Source: Acidimicrobiia bacterium
Lineage (GTDB): Bacteria; Actinomycetota; Acidimicrobiia; IMCC26256; JAMXLJ01
Assembly (NCBI GenBank): GCA_024281095.1
Contig: JAMXLJ010000011.1
Span: 1 to 64,000 of the forward strand
Direction: 5' to 3'
DNA: 64,000 bases
In this document: positions 1 through 7,811 of the stretch, piece after piece
Layout of the letters: the number at the start of each line of letters is the position of its first letter
How positions within the stretch are numbered: position 1 is the first letter of the stretch
Notes under the pieces: model-generated
Database searches by the model: none
What the model saw: only the letters and a program-made list of their open reading frames with translations
Told to the model about the DNA's origin: nothing
Made by a program: the position numbers and the translations under genes

Positions 1-1143
1 CCGGGCCGGGACGGCCCGGCATGGGTTCGTGACCGCACACGTCTGCACTGGCAACACCTGACGAGTGTGATGCCGGCAACGGGTGATCCGGTTCCACTTG
101 CTCTCGTCGGCCGGGACTCGTCGCCCCTCCAGCACCAGCAGGTGTTGGCATTCGGCTTCGACGCGCCCCGCGACGACACCGGGACCCTGTACCTGTACGA
201 CCCGAACGCACCCGACGACGTCAGCCGGCTCGACTTCGATCTGCACGGCGATCAGCTCACGACCACGCGCGACGACGCACTCATCACGATGCCGGAACGT
301 GGACTGCTGCAGGGCTTTTTCGTGGAGGCCTACAACTGGAGGGTTCCGCCGCCGACGCTCGTCGCGACATTGCGTGCCGATCCGGCGTGCGCCGTGGCCG
401 GCGCGCCGGTCCACTTGACGTGCAAGGTCGTGAACCGCGGCTACCACACCGCGCCGGAGGTATCGGTCGTGATCGAGGGTGACGGCGGCGCGACCGAGAT
501 GCGCGAAGCGGCGCCGCAGCCGCTCGACGAGGGAACCGACCGTACGTTCGCGACGACCGGCGTGTTCGAGGACCCCGGAAGTCACACCGCGCTCGCCCGA
601 GTGGCGCTCCGGTCGCAAGCGGGAAGCGAGGTCCGCCGCGATCTCGGGGCGGAGCGTGCCGGAGCGGCGCCGCAGGTGACGATCCGTTCGAACCCGTCGC
701 TCATGCTCGAGCCGGCGCGGGACTGCGTCTCGGCCGCGGTTCCGGCGGGCGGCCGGGTCACCTGGTGCGTGCAGCCGGCGTCGCTCGCGTGGGTGCCACG
801 CGATGTCGAGCCGGCGTACCAATGGGAGGCGGCGGGCCAGAGGGGGACCGACGCCGCGTTCGTCTTCACCGTGCCCGACACACCCGGCGAGCGCTTCGAC
901 GTCCGCTGCACCGTACGGGCCGGCGACTGTTGGTCGACCGGCGCCGTGGCGCTCACGCCGCGGCCGGCAGCCGAGGCGCAGCGCGTGATCGCCGCGTGCC
1001 GGTTCCTGCACGAGATCCGGCTCGAGCGACTCGTGCCCTTCCTCGACCACGACGGCCGGGAGCCGTCGCCCGGAGCAGTGCTGCCGCTCGTCGACGACCT
1101 TGCCGGTGCGGCCCGGCGTCTCCTCGAAGCGCTCCGGGCCTGA
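1..1143 (+). CDS. C39-like peptidase-domain protein, 5' end outside window
   Basis: The reading frame is open from the first base, so the gene starts upstream of the window and the ATG at 67 is probably internal. About 380 residues are visible. Near the left edge the motifs HQQVLAFGFD and LYLYDPNAP look like the histidine strand and Asn/Asp turn of C39-like (papain-fold) domains in actinobacterial proteins; the catalytic Cys would lie upstream. From about residue 115 the protein becomes beta-rich and CARDB-like (HLTCKVVNRGYHTAPEV), followed by another beta domain with several Cys and a short helical tail. Function is unknown; an extracytoplasmic or lipase-like role is only a guess. It ends 74 bases before the next gene. 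Confidence 0.6.
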   Translation, partial: PGRDGPAWVRDRTRLHWQHLTSVMPATGDPVPLALVGRDSSPLQHQQVLAFGFDAPRDDTGTLYLYDPNAPDDVSRLDFDLHGDQLTTTRDDALITMPERGLLQGFFVEAYNWRVPPPTLVATLRADPACAVAGAPVHLTCKVVNRGYHTAPEVSVVIEGDGGATEMREAAPQPLDEGTDRTFATTGVFEDPGSHTALARVALRSQAGSEVRRDLGAERAGAAPQVTIRSNPSLMLEPARDCVSAAVPAGGRVTWCVQPASLAWVPRDVEPAYQWEAAGQRGTDAAFVFTVPDTPGERFDVRCTVRAGDCWSTGAVALTPRPAAEAQRVIAACRFLHEIRLERLVPFLDHDGREPSPGAVLPLVDDLAGAARRLLEALRA

Positions 1144-1217
1144 CAGCATCTGTTCATGTCCGGACCTCGGGCTGGCGGTGTAACGCAGGACACCGGGCAG
1201 ACGATGTTGGCGGCGAC

Positions 1218-2060
1218 ATGCACTTTCGATCGCACCGCCGCCCGGATCCCGCCGACGAGCGCCTGCTGCGCGCCGGCCCGACGCCGGGCGAGTTCCCCAC
1301 AAAGGACCGCGGCCTCGCGAACTTCGTCGACGCGCTGCGGTCCCCGGCACGCGCGGGGGACCTGGTGGCGGACCCGAAGCTCGTCGCGGCGATTGCATCG
1401 GAGGTACGCGCCGGCGCAGCGCAGCGAGCGCCGACCGCGCGGCACCGGAGCGTTCGCGCCCGCGGCCTGGCGGCGAGGATCGCGGTAGCCGCAACCGGTG
1501 TGTTGGGAGTCACTGCTGCCGGCGCGGCGGCCGGCGCCCTGCCCGGGCCGGCCCAGGCCACGATCGCCGGGGCGCTGTCACACGTCGGCGTCTCCGTGCC
1601 GGACCCGTCGCGCCACGACGGGCACGCCCACACGGACGCGTCGACCACGGCGACGACCTCGAGGCCGGCATCGACCCCCCGCGGACCGGGTGCCACCGGA
1701 GCGCGCGCCACCGAAGGTGGACGCGACGTCGTCGCCACCGACGACACGCCGACGAGCGCGACAACACCCGAGGCCGCCCACCACGACGACCAGGTGACCG
1801 CGCCGGAGCAGACGGGCAACCACGACGGCCCGCCAGCGCCCGAGTATCAAGGAACCGGTCCGGGCCACGGCGGCGACCACGTGACGACGCCGGCGAGCGC
1901 GCCGCCGGACTCCGGCGGCAGCCACGGTGACGGCAACGGCGGTGGGAACGGCCAAGGGAGCGGTTCATCGGGCGGCGACGGTGGATCGTCGGGCGGCGGC
2001 GATCACGGCAACGGCGGCAGCGGCGGGAGCGGCCGCGGCGGTGGTAACGGGGGGAACTGA
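1218..2060 (+). CDS. Membrane protein with Gly/Ser/His-rich C-terminal tail
   Basis: This is a 280-residue protein of unknown function. I chose the ATG at 1218 (MHFRSHRRPD) because it follows the upstream stop; longer versions of the frame run back through the previous gene. Residues about 1-75 are charged and soluble. One hydrophobic segment follows (AVAATGVLGVTAAGAAAG, about residues 95-112). A Thr/Pro/His-rich stretch leads into a low-complexity tail of Gly, Ser, Asn and Asp. The layout (cytoplasmic head, one membrane pass, extended outer tail) resembles small proteins encoded beside actinobacterial sigma factors, but no sigma factor gene is visible here. Base composition is extreme in the tail. 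Confidence 0.6.
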   Translation: MHFRSHRRPDPADERLLRAGPTPGEFPTKDRGLANFVDALRSPARAGDLVADPKLVAAIASEVRAGAAQRAPTARHRSVRARGLAARIAVAATGVLGVTAAGAAAGALPGPAQATIAGALSHVGVSVPDPSRHDGHAHTDASTTATTSRPASTPRGPGATGARATEGGRDVVATDDTPTSATTPEAAHHDDQVTAPEQTGNHDGPPAPEYQGTGPGHGGDHVTTPASAPPDSGGSHGDGNGGGNGQGSGSSGGDGGSSGGGDHGNGGSGGSGRGGGNGGN

Positions 2061-2077
2061 TCTCCCGAACGGCAGGG

Positions 2078-2113
2078 ACCGGCCGGCCCCGGAAACACCT
2101 GGGGCCGGCCGGT
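2078..2113. terminator. Bidirectional terminator hairpin
   Basis: A perfect 13-bp inverted repeat (2078-2090 with 2101-2113, ACCGGCCGGCCCC arms) encloses a 10-base loop. It lies between the convergent ends of the gene ending at 2060 and the minus-strand gene ending at 2158, and can serve both. There is no clear U-tract, as is common in high-GC actinobacteria. Confidence 0.75.
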
Positions 2114-2157
2114 GGTCGTACGGCTCGCGGGGCCCGCGGCCCCGTCGGCGCAGGTGC

Positions 2158-3711
2158 TCAGACGAGCGAGGGGACGATCGCCTCGACCACCGACGGGCCC
2201 GGCGTGGCGAGGGAGCGCTCGAGCGCCTCGACGAGCTCGTCGGCCGTGGTCGCGCGGCTGGCGGTGAGACCCATGCCTCGAGCGAGTGACACGAAGTCGA
2301 GATCGGGATGCGACAGGTCGAGCATCTCCTTCGCCCGCGGTCCGGACGCGGCGCCGACCCGACCAAGCTCCATGTTGAGGATCGCGTAGGAACGGTTGTT
2401 GAGGAGCACCGTCGTCACGTCGAGGCTCTCGCGCGCCATCGTCCACCACGACTGCACCGTGTAGAGCGCGCTGCCGTCGGCTTCGAGCGCGACCACGCGA
2501 CGATCACGACACGCGATCGCGGCGCCGACCGCGACAGGGAGACCCTGGCCGATCGCGCCTCCGGTCAGGCACAGCCAGTCGTGCGGCGGCGCGCCCGCGC
2601 TGAACCCGGACGCGAACAGGCCCGAGGTGTTGCCCTCGTCGGAGACGATGGCCCCTTCGGGAAGCAGTGCCCCGACTGCCGCGCACGCCGCCTGCGCGGT
2701 GAGCGCTCCGGTGGGACGGTCGGGTCGCGCGGCACCTTGGCGTGGTGCGGCGGCCGGGTCGGCGCCGAGTGCGTCGACCAGCGCCTCGAGCACACCCGTC
2801 GGATCGTGCCCGGGGCCCGCGAGGGCGTGGACGCGACAGCCGTCGGGCACGAGATCACTGGGCTTGTCGGGATACGCGAAGAACGACACCGGCGACTTCG
2901 CGCCCACCAACACCAGATGTCGCAGCCCGTCGAGCTGCTGGGCCGCGAGCTCGGCGAGATACGCGAGGCGCTCCACCGGGGGGCGACCGGCGCCGCGTTC
3001 CAGGCGGGCCGGGAACGTCTCGCACAGCAGCTTGGCTCCGGTTGCCGACGCGATCGCGGCCGCGGCATCGAGGAGTGGCCCACGACACGCGCGTCCGCCG
3101 ATGAACAGCGCCGCGGGCTCGCCGGAGTGCAGCGCTTCCACGACTTGCTTCACGATGCCGTCGTCGACGGGCTCGGGCGTGGCGGGTGCACGTGGCGGCG
3201 TCGGCGTCGCGCCGTCGGACCACGAGACGTCGGCCGGCAGCACCAGCGTCGCGACCTGGCCCGGGGGGCCATACGCGGCGGCGACCGCGTCGGACGCGTC
3301 GCCGCCCACCTCGTCGGGTTTCGCCGAGCGACGGACGAAGCTGGACACGTTGCGCGCCACGGTCTCGATGTCGGACTCGAGCTGGGCGTCGTACTGCTTG
3401 TGGTAGGTCGCGTGGTCGCCCACGATGTTGACGAGCGGTGTGAAGGCGCGCCGCGCGTTGTGCAGGTTCGCGAGCCCGTTGCCGAGCCCGGGACCGAGGT
3501 GCAGCAACGTTGCCGCCGGCCGCCCGGTCATCCGGGCGTGGCCGTCGGCGGCTCCCGTCGCGACACCCTCGAACAACGCGAGCACGCTGTGCATCGCGGG
3601 CACGTCGTCGAGCGCGGCCACGAAGTGCATCTCCGACGTGCCCGGGTTCATGAAGCAGGTGTCGACACCGGAGTCGACGAGGGTGTGGATGAGCGCATGC
3701 GCTCCGTTCAC
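2158..3711 (-). CDS. Thiamine-diphosphate-dependent acetolactate-synthase-like enzyme
   Basis: This 517-residue protein has the three-domain layout of the acetolactate synthase/benzoylformate decarboxylase superfamily. The N-terminal pyrimidine domain has NPGTSEMHF and the ThDP-activating glutamate at residue 48 (ALFEGVATGAADGHAR). A central domain follows. The C-terminal pyrophosphate domain has the EADGS...LLNNRSY metal/ThDP motif at about residues 410-440. The Glu at 48 argues against glyoxylate carboligase, which has Val there. The substrate is unknown. It lies 44 bases downstream of the GlcD-type oxidase gene on the same strand, so oxidation of a 2-hydroxy acid followed by ThDP chemistry on the 2-oxo acid is a reasonable inference. 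Confidence 0.85.
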   Translation of the reverse strand: MNGAHALIHTLVDSGVDTCFMNPGTSEMHFVAALDDVPAMHSVLALFEGVATGAADGHARMTGRPAATLLHLGPGLGNGLANLHNARRAFTPLVNIVGDHATYHKQYDAQLESDIETVARNVSSFVRRSAKPDEVGGDASDAVAAAYGPPGQVATLVLPADVSWSDGATPTPPRAPATPEPVDDGIVKQVVEALHSGEPAALFIGGRACRGPLLDAAAAIASATGAKLLCETFPARLERGAGRPPVERLAYLAELAAQQLDGLRHLVLVGAKSPVSFFAYPDKPSDLVPDGCRVHALAGPGHDPTGVLEALVDALGADPAAAPRQGAARPDRPTGALTAQAACAAVGALLPEGAIVSDEGNTSGLFASGFSAGAPPHDWLCLTGGAIGQGLPVAVGAAIACRDRRVVALEADGSALYTVQSWWTMARESLDVTTVLLNNRSYAILNMELGRVGAASGPRAKEMLDLSHPDLDFVSLARGMGLTASRATTADELVEALERSLATPGPSVVEAIVPSLV

Positions 3712-3755
3712 GAGAGGTCCCTTCTGATGTGCGGATCACGGGTGCTTCAGGGTGC

Positions 3756-5129
3756 TCAGTCGAAGATCGTGCCCGGATTCAAGACGCCGTGCGGGTCGAA
3801 CGCATCCTTGATGCGGCGCATGAGCGCGAGCTTGGCCGGGTCCTCCAGCTCGGCGACGTACCGCTTCTTCTCGGTGCCGATGCCGTGTTCACCGGAGATG
3901 GCACCACCGAGCGCCATTCCCGCGGCAAAGATGTCGTGGATCAACGCGTCGCGCGTTGTCGGGTCGCCCTGGAACACCGACAGGTGCACGTTGCCGTCAC
4001 CTGCGTGGCCGCACCCTACGACGAGCGATCCGCTGCGGCTCGCGAGCGCGCCGACCTCGGCCATGTATCCCGGAATCGACGCGCGCGGGACCACCATGTC
4101 GATGATGTCGTTCGCACCTGCAGCCTTCGCCGCCCAGAATGCCTTCTCGCGGGCCTCGATGAGTTGTGCGCCCGAGTGCGACGGCAGCACGTAGACGTCG
4201 AGTGCGCCGCGCTCCGACAGCATGACCGCGAGCTCCTCGACGTCTTCGTCGAGGCGGTCAGCGCGGCGGTCTTCGAGCACGATGACGAGATACGCGACCG
4301 TGCGCTCCTTGACCGCGGGCGCGACGCCGAGGTCCATGCCGCTGTTCGCCACGAGCGCGCCCATCGTCACGAGATCGATGTACTCCACGATCAACGGGCC
4401 GATCCCGCTCGCGACCACCTCGGGCACCGCGGCGGTCGCGCCGTCGAGCGTCGCGTACGGTGCCAGGACTGTCGCGGCGTGCGGCCGGCGCGGATACAAG
4501 CGCAGGATGGCTTCGGTGACGAGCGCGAGGGTGCCTTCCGATCCGACGATCAACTGCGTGAGGTCGTACCCGGTGGTCGCCTTCACGAACTTGCCGCCGC
4601 AGCGGATCACCTCGCCGGTTCCGAGGACCGCCTCCACCCCGAGGACCTGATGCCGCGTGACGCCGTACTTCACGGCGCGCATGCCGCCTGCGTTCGTCGC
4701 GACGTTCCCGCCCAGGCTGGCCGAGCTCTCACCGGGGAACACCGGGTACACGAGGCCGTGGGCAGCCGTGGCCGCGTCGAGGTTCTCGAGCGTCACGCCG
4801 GGCTGCACCACCGCAACATGGTTCGCGGTGTCGATCTCCGCGATGCGGTTCATGCGTTCGAACGACACGACGACTCCGCCCGGCCGCGGCACGCACGCAC
4901 CCGACAGGCCCGTACCGGAGCCGCGCGCCGTGAGGGGAACACCGAGCTCGGCCGCGACACGGATGACGCGGGAAACCTCCTGCGCCGACTGCGGCCGGAC
5001 GACGGCCTCGGGCAGCCGGGGCGCCACGGTGAGCGCCTCGTCGTGGCCGTAGTCGTCCGGCATCGCCTCGCCCGTGATCACGTTCGCCGGGCCCACCACC
5101 TCGCTCAACAGCGCCGCGATGTCGGCCAC
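3756..5129 (-). CDS. glcD: FAD-linked 2-hydroxyacid oxidase, GlcD type
   Basis: This 457-residue protein is in the FAD-binding GlcD/D-lactate dehydrogenase family. The N-terminal PCMH-type FAD domain shows GSGTGLSGACVP and PGESSASLGGNVATNAGGM. The C-terminal oxidase domain has GCGHAGDGNVH (about residue 370), SGEHGIGTEKK and a terminal FDPHGVLNPG. I chose the GTG at 5129 because GGAGGGCGC sits just upstream; an ATG 12 codons earlier has no such site. The enzyme oxidises a 2-hydroxy acid (glycolate, D-lactate or similar) to the 2-oxo acid. It is the first gene of a two-gene operon with the ThDP enzyme. No GlcE or GlcF subunit is adjacent, so it may work alone. Confidence 0.85.
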   Translation of the reverse strand: MADIAALLSEVVGPANVITGEAMPDDYGHDEALTVAPRLPEAVVRPQSAQEVSRVIRVAAELGVPLTARGSGTGLSGACVPRPGGVVVSFERMNRIAEIDTANHVAVVQPGVTLENLDAATAAHGLVYPVFPGESSASLGGNVATNAGGMRAVKYGVTRHQVLGVEAVLGTGEVIRCGGKFVKATTGYDLTQLIVGSEGTLALVTEAILRLYPRRPHAATVLAPYATLDGATAAVPEVVASGIGPLIVEYIDLVTMGALVANSGMDLGVAPAVKERTVAYLVIVLEDRRADRLDEDVEELAVMLSERGALDVYVLPSHSGAQLIEAREKAFWAAKAAGANDIIDMVVPRASIPGYMAEVGALASRSGSLVVGCGHAGDGNVHLSVFQGDPTTRDALIHDIFAAGMALGGAISGEHGIGTEKKRYVAELEDPAKLALMRRIKDAFDPHGVLNPGTIFD

Positions 5130-5245
5130 TGCGCGCCCTCCCCGTCGACGTCGGTATGGGAGCATGCCGCCGCGCCATCGTAGGTTTGGCGGTCGTTGCC
5201 GTCATCCGTGAGATTCCGTCGACCAAGCCGGGGTAGGAGCGGATC

Positions 5246-6658
5246 GTGGGGCATGTGGTTGCGTTCTTCGCCGCGTCCGACCCGTCGCAGCTCCTCCCGG
5301 CGCGGGAGCAGATGGCCTTCACGCTCGGGTTCCACATCATCCTCGTGCCGTTCGGCGTCGCCTTCACCGCAATGATGATGATTGCGAACTACCGGGCGAT
5401 ACGTCACGACGACGATGACGCACTGCGTCTCGCTCAACGCTGGTCGAAGGTGGCCGCGGTGCTGTTCGCGGTCGGAGCCGTGTCCGGCACGGTGCTGTCG
5501 TTCGAGATGGGCCTGTTGTGGCCGCGGTTCATGGGCCGGTTCGGGAGCGCGTACGGCATACCGTTCGTCGTCGAGGGCATCTTCTTCTTCCTCGAGGCGA
5601 TCTTCATCGCGATCTACATCTACGGCTGGAAGCGCCTCCGGCCGTGGCCGCACTTCTGGACCGGTCTGCCCGTCGTGTTGGCGGGGATCGGCGGCACGCT
5701 CTCGGTGGTCGCGGCCAACGCGTGGATGAACCTTCCCGGCGGCTTCACGTTGCGGAACGGGCGCGTCACGAACGTGAAGCCGTTCGAGGTGTTCTTCAAC
5801 CGCGCGTTCTGGTACGAGGCGATCCACATGCTGCTCGCCGCCTACATCGTCGCCGGGTTCCTGACCGCCAGCGTGTACGCGGTCGCCATGCAGCGCGGCC
5901 GGCGCGACCGCTACCACCGCGTCGGGTTCCTGATCCCGTTCGCGGTCGCGGCGGTCGTCATGCCCGGCGAGATCATCGTCGGCGACTTCATGGGGCGCGC
6001 GGTCTTCAAGTACGAGACCGCGAAGTTCGCCGCGATGGAGCTCGTGACCCGTACGGGCCGGCACGTGCCGGAGACCATCGGCGGGATCCTCGTGAACGGC
6101 AAGGTGAAGTACGGGATCCGCGTCCCCGGGCTGGCGTCGTTCCTGGCCGGTCACAGCACCGGCACGAAGATCACCGGCCTCGACGCGTTCGCGCCGGCCG
6201 ATCGCGCGCCGGCGAGCATCGTGCACATCGCCTTCGACGTCATGGTGCTCACCGCCTTCGCGCTGCTCGGGCTGGCGCTGTGGTTCGCGGTCGTGTGGTG
6301 GCGACGGCGAGCGGTTCCCGAGGGGCGCTGGTTCCTGCGTGCCGCCTCCGTCGCCGGTGTGGTATCGGTCGTCACCCTCGAGGCGGGCTGGACGGTCACG
6401 GAGGTCGGCCGGCAGCCGTGGATCGCGCACGGTCTCATGCGCACGCGGGACGCGGTGACGACGGCGGGCAACATCTGGTTGCTGACCGGTGTCACGTTCG
6501 TGGTGTATGCCGCGGTGGGGACAGCCGCGGTGGTGGTGATACGCGGCATGACGCGCCGGTGGCGCCGCGTCGACGGTGAACGCTTCGACGTGCCGTACGG
6601 GCCCGACGTGGGGGAGACGCTCGAGGAGGCCGTCCCCGAGATCGCCCCCTCGCCATGA
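5246..6658 (+). CDS. cydA: Cytochrome bd oxidase subunit I
   Basis: Subunit I of the cytochrome bd quinol oxidase, a terminal oxidase that reduces O2 in the cytoplasmic membrane. The 470-residue protein has the expected transmembrane layout. Candidate haem ligands are visible: His30 (b595/d side, REQMAFTLGFH), His194 (YEAIHMLL) and Met333 (FDVMV). The late signature EVGRQPW is present. The periplasmic Q-loop region is short, as in the short-loop actinobacterial form. The start is a GTG preceded by GGAG. It is divergent from glcD (116-base gap) and its stop forms ATGA with a small inserted frame before cydB. Confidence 0.93.
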   Translation: MGHVVAFFAASDPSQLLPAREQMAFTLGFHIILVPFGVAFTAMMMIANYRAIRHDDDDALRLAQRWSKVAAVLFAVGAVSGTVLSFEMGLLWPRFMGRFGSAYGIPFVVEGIFFFLEAIFIAIYIYGWKRLRPWPHFWTGLPVVLAGIGGTLSVVAANAWMNLPGGFTLRNGRVTNVKPFEVFFNRAFWYEAIHMLLAAYIVAGFLTASVYAVAMQRGRRDRYHRVGFLIPFAVAAVVMPGEIIVGDFMGRAVFKYETAKFAAMELVTRTGRHVPETIGGILVNGKVKYGIRVPGLASFLAGHSTGTKITGLDAFAPADRAPASIVHIAFDVMVLTAFALLGLALWFAVVWWRRRAVPEGRWFLRAASVAGVVSVVTLEAGWTVTEVGRQPWIAHGLMRTRDAVTTAGNIWLLTGVTFVVYAAVGTAAVVVIRGMTRRWRRVDGERFDVPYGPDVGETLEEAVPEIAPSP

Positions 6659-6723
6659 GCACCGTGCGGACGGAGCTGCGCCCTGGGCGGACGCCCGGGA
6701 GGGTGCAGCGGAGGGAGCCATGA
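6655..6723 (+). CDS. 22-codon frame carried by the MIRU-like repeat
   Basis: A 22-codon frame (MSTVRTELRPGRTPGRVQRR then EP) starts at the ATGA that ends cydA and stops at the ATGA that starts cydB. Both ends overlap the neighbours by the same four bases. It exists because a ~65-bp repeat is inserted at what was probably a direct cydA-cydB overlap. Ribosomes finishing cydA could pass through it to cydB, so it may act as a coupling peptide rather than make a functional product. No independent evidence of coding. Confidence 0.35.
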   Translation: MSTVRTELRPGRTPGRVQRREP

Positions 6724-6726
6724 GCA
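6661..6726 (+). repeat. MIRU-like interspersed repeat, copy 1
   Basis: This segment matches 38837-38903 with four substitutions and one single-base indel. It has a small hairpin (6662-6665 with 6670-6673, loop GCGG) and a larger one (6675-6684 with 6700-6709, a GGG bulge, then 6685-6688 with 6693-6696, loop GGAC). A Shine-Dalgarno (GGAGGG, 6710-6715) and ATGAGCA follow. The 10-base sequence CCATGAGCAC is directly repeated at 6653-6662 and 6718-6727, as expected for insertion at the cydA/cydB ATGA overlap. The element thus supplies cydB with its own ribosome site. Confidence 0.85.
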
Positions 6727-7721
6727 CGTTCGTCGGGGTCGTGCTGTTCACGGGCGTGGTGCTCTACGCGACCTTCGCCGGTGCCGACTTCGGCGCGGGC
6801 TTCTGGGACCTCACCGCCGGCGGCGCCGAGCGCGGCCGCATGCCGCGCGGCCTGATCGACCGGTCGATCGGCCCGGTGTGGGAGGCGAACCACGTGTGGC
6901 TCATCTTCTGCCTCGTCGTGCTGTGGACGGGCTTTCCGCTCGCGTTCGCGTCGATCATGAGCACGCTGTTCATCCCGCTGTGGCTGGCCGCGTTCGGCAT
7001 CGTCCTGCGCGGCTCGGGCTTCGCGTTCCGCAAGGTGTCGGTGCGAACGGAGACCCAACGGATGTACGGCGCGACGTTCGCTCTCTCCTCTGTGATCACT
7101 CCGTTCTTCCTCGGGACGGTGGCCGGCGGCATCGCGTCGGGGCGCGTCCCGACGGGTGGTGGGAGCAACCATTTCTCGAGCTGGATCAATCCGACGTCGA
7201 TGCTCGGTGGCGTGCTGGCCGTGCTCACGTGCGCGTACCTCGCCGCCGTGTTCCTGACCGCGGAGGCGCGAGCGCGACGCGTCCCCGAGCTCGAGACATA
7301 TTTCCGCCGGCGCGCGCTCGGCGCCGCGGCGGCGTCAGGCGCGGTGGCAATTGGCGGCATCTTCGTGCTGCGCGCCGACGCGCGCCACCTGTTCGACCGG
7401 CTCACCGGCGTCGCCCTCCCGCTCGTCATCATCTCGGCGGTGTGCGGTGTCGCCGCGCTCGCGCTGCTGCGGTACGCGTCGCCCCGACCGATTCGGGTGC
7501 TCGCGGTGCTAGCGGTTGTCTCGGTGGTCGGGGGATGGGGAGTCGCGCAGTATCCCTACATGCTGGGTACGCACTTGAAGCTCGCGGCCGCAGCCGCGCC
7601 CACACCGACGCTGTGGTCGATCGTCGCGATCTTCGGTGTGGCGGCGGTCGTGTGCGTCCCGTCGCTGGCATGGCTCTACGTGCTCCAGCAGCGCGGCACC
7701 TTCGAGGAAGCCCCCGTCTGA
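6720..7721 (+). CDS. cydB: Cytochrome bd oxidase subunit II
   Basis: Subunit II of the cytochrome bd oxidase, partner of CydA. The 333-residue protein opens with the family signature: a first helix, then GADFGAGFWDL and VWEANHVWLIF. Eight or nine hydrophobic helices follow, and PYMLG sits near the C-terminus. The ATG at 6720 has a strong GGAGGG site six bases upstream, contributed by the inserted repeat. The natural arrangement was probably a direct ATGA overlap with cydA. No cydC/cydD transporter genes follow, so haem-assembly factors must be encoded elsewhere. Confidence 0.93.
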   Translation: MSTFVGVVLFTGVVLYATFAGADFGAGFWDLTAGGAERGRMPRGLIDRSIGPVWEANHVWLIFCLVVLWTGFPLAFASIMSTLFIPLWLAAFGIVLRGSGFAFRKVSVRTETQRMYGATFALSSVITPFFLGTVAGGIASGRVPTGGGSNHFSSWINPTSMLGGVLAVLTCAYLAAVFLTAEARARRVPELETYFRRRALGAAAASGAVAIGGIFVLRADARHLFDRLTGVALPLVIISAVCGVAALALLRYASPRPIRVLAVLAVVSVVGGWGVAQYPYMLGTHLKLAAAAAPTPTLWSIVAIFGVAAVVCVPSLAWLYVLQQRGTFEEAPV

Positions 7722-7741
7722 GGACTGCGACGCCCGCCGCG

Positions 7742-7784
7742 AGTCGGGACAGGTCGTTCCCGTGAGCAACCTTCTGTCCCGACT
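7742..7784 (+). terminator. Inverted repeat downstream of cydB
   Basis: A perfect 11-bp inverted repeat (AGTCGGGACAG at 7742-7752, complement at 7774-7784) with a 21-base spacer lies 21 bases after the cydB stop. It is likely the end of the cyd transcript. Its arm (AGTCGGGAC) resembles the AGTTGGGAC arms of the palindromes at 8970, 20461, 36071 and 60033. Confidence 0.55.
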
Positions 7785-7811
7785 GATCGATCGGTGGATA
7801 GCGTGCCCGCC

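Noticed and set aside
2158-3711. Glyoxylate carboligase next to glycolate oxidase
   Set aside because: The ThDP-activating Glu (residue 48) is present; carboligase has Val there.
6661-6726. Known two-hairpin riboswitch such as mini-ykkC (guanidine-II)
   Set aside because: The loops are GCGG and GGAC/GGAT, not the ACGR loops of that class, and the linked genes do not fit guanidine.
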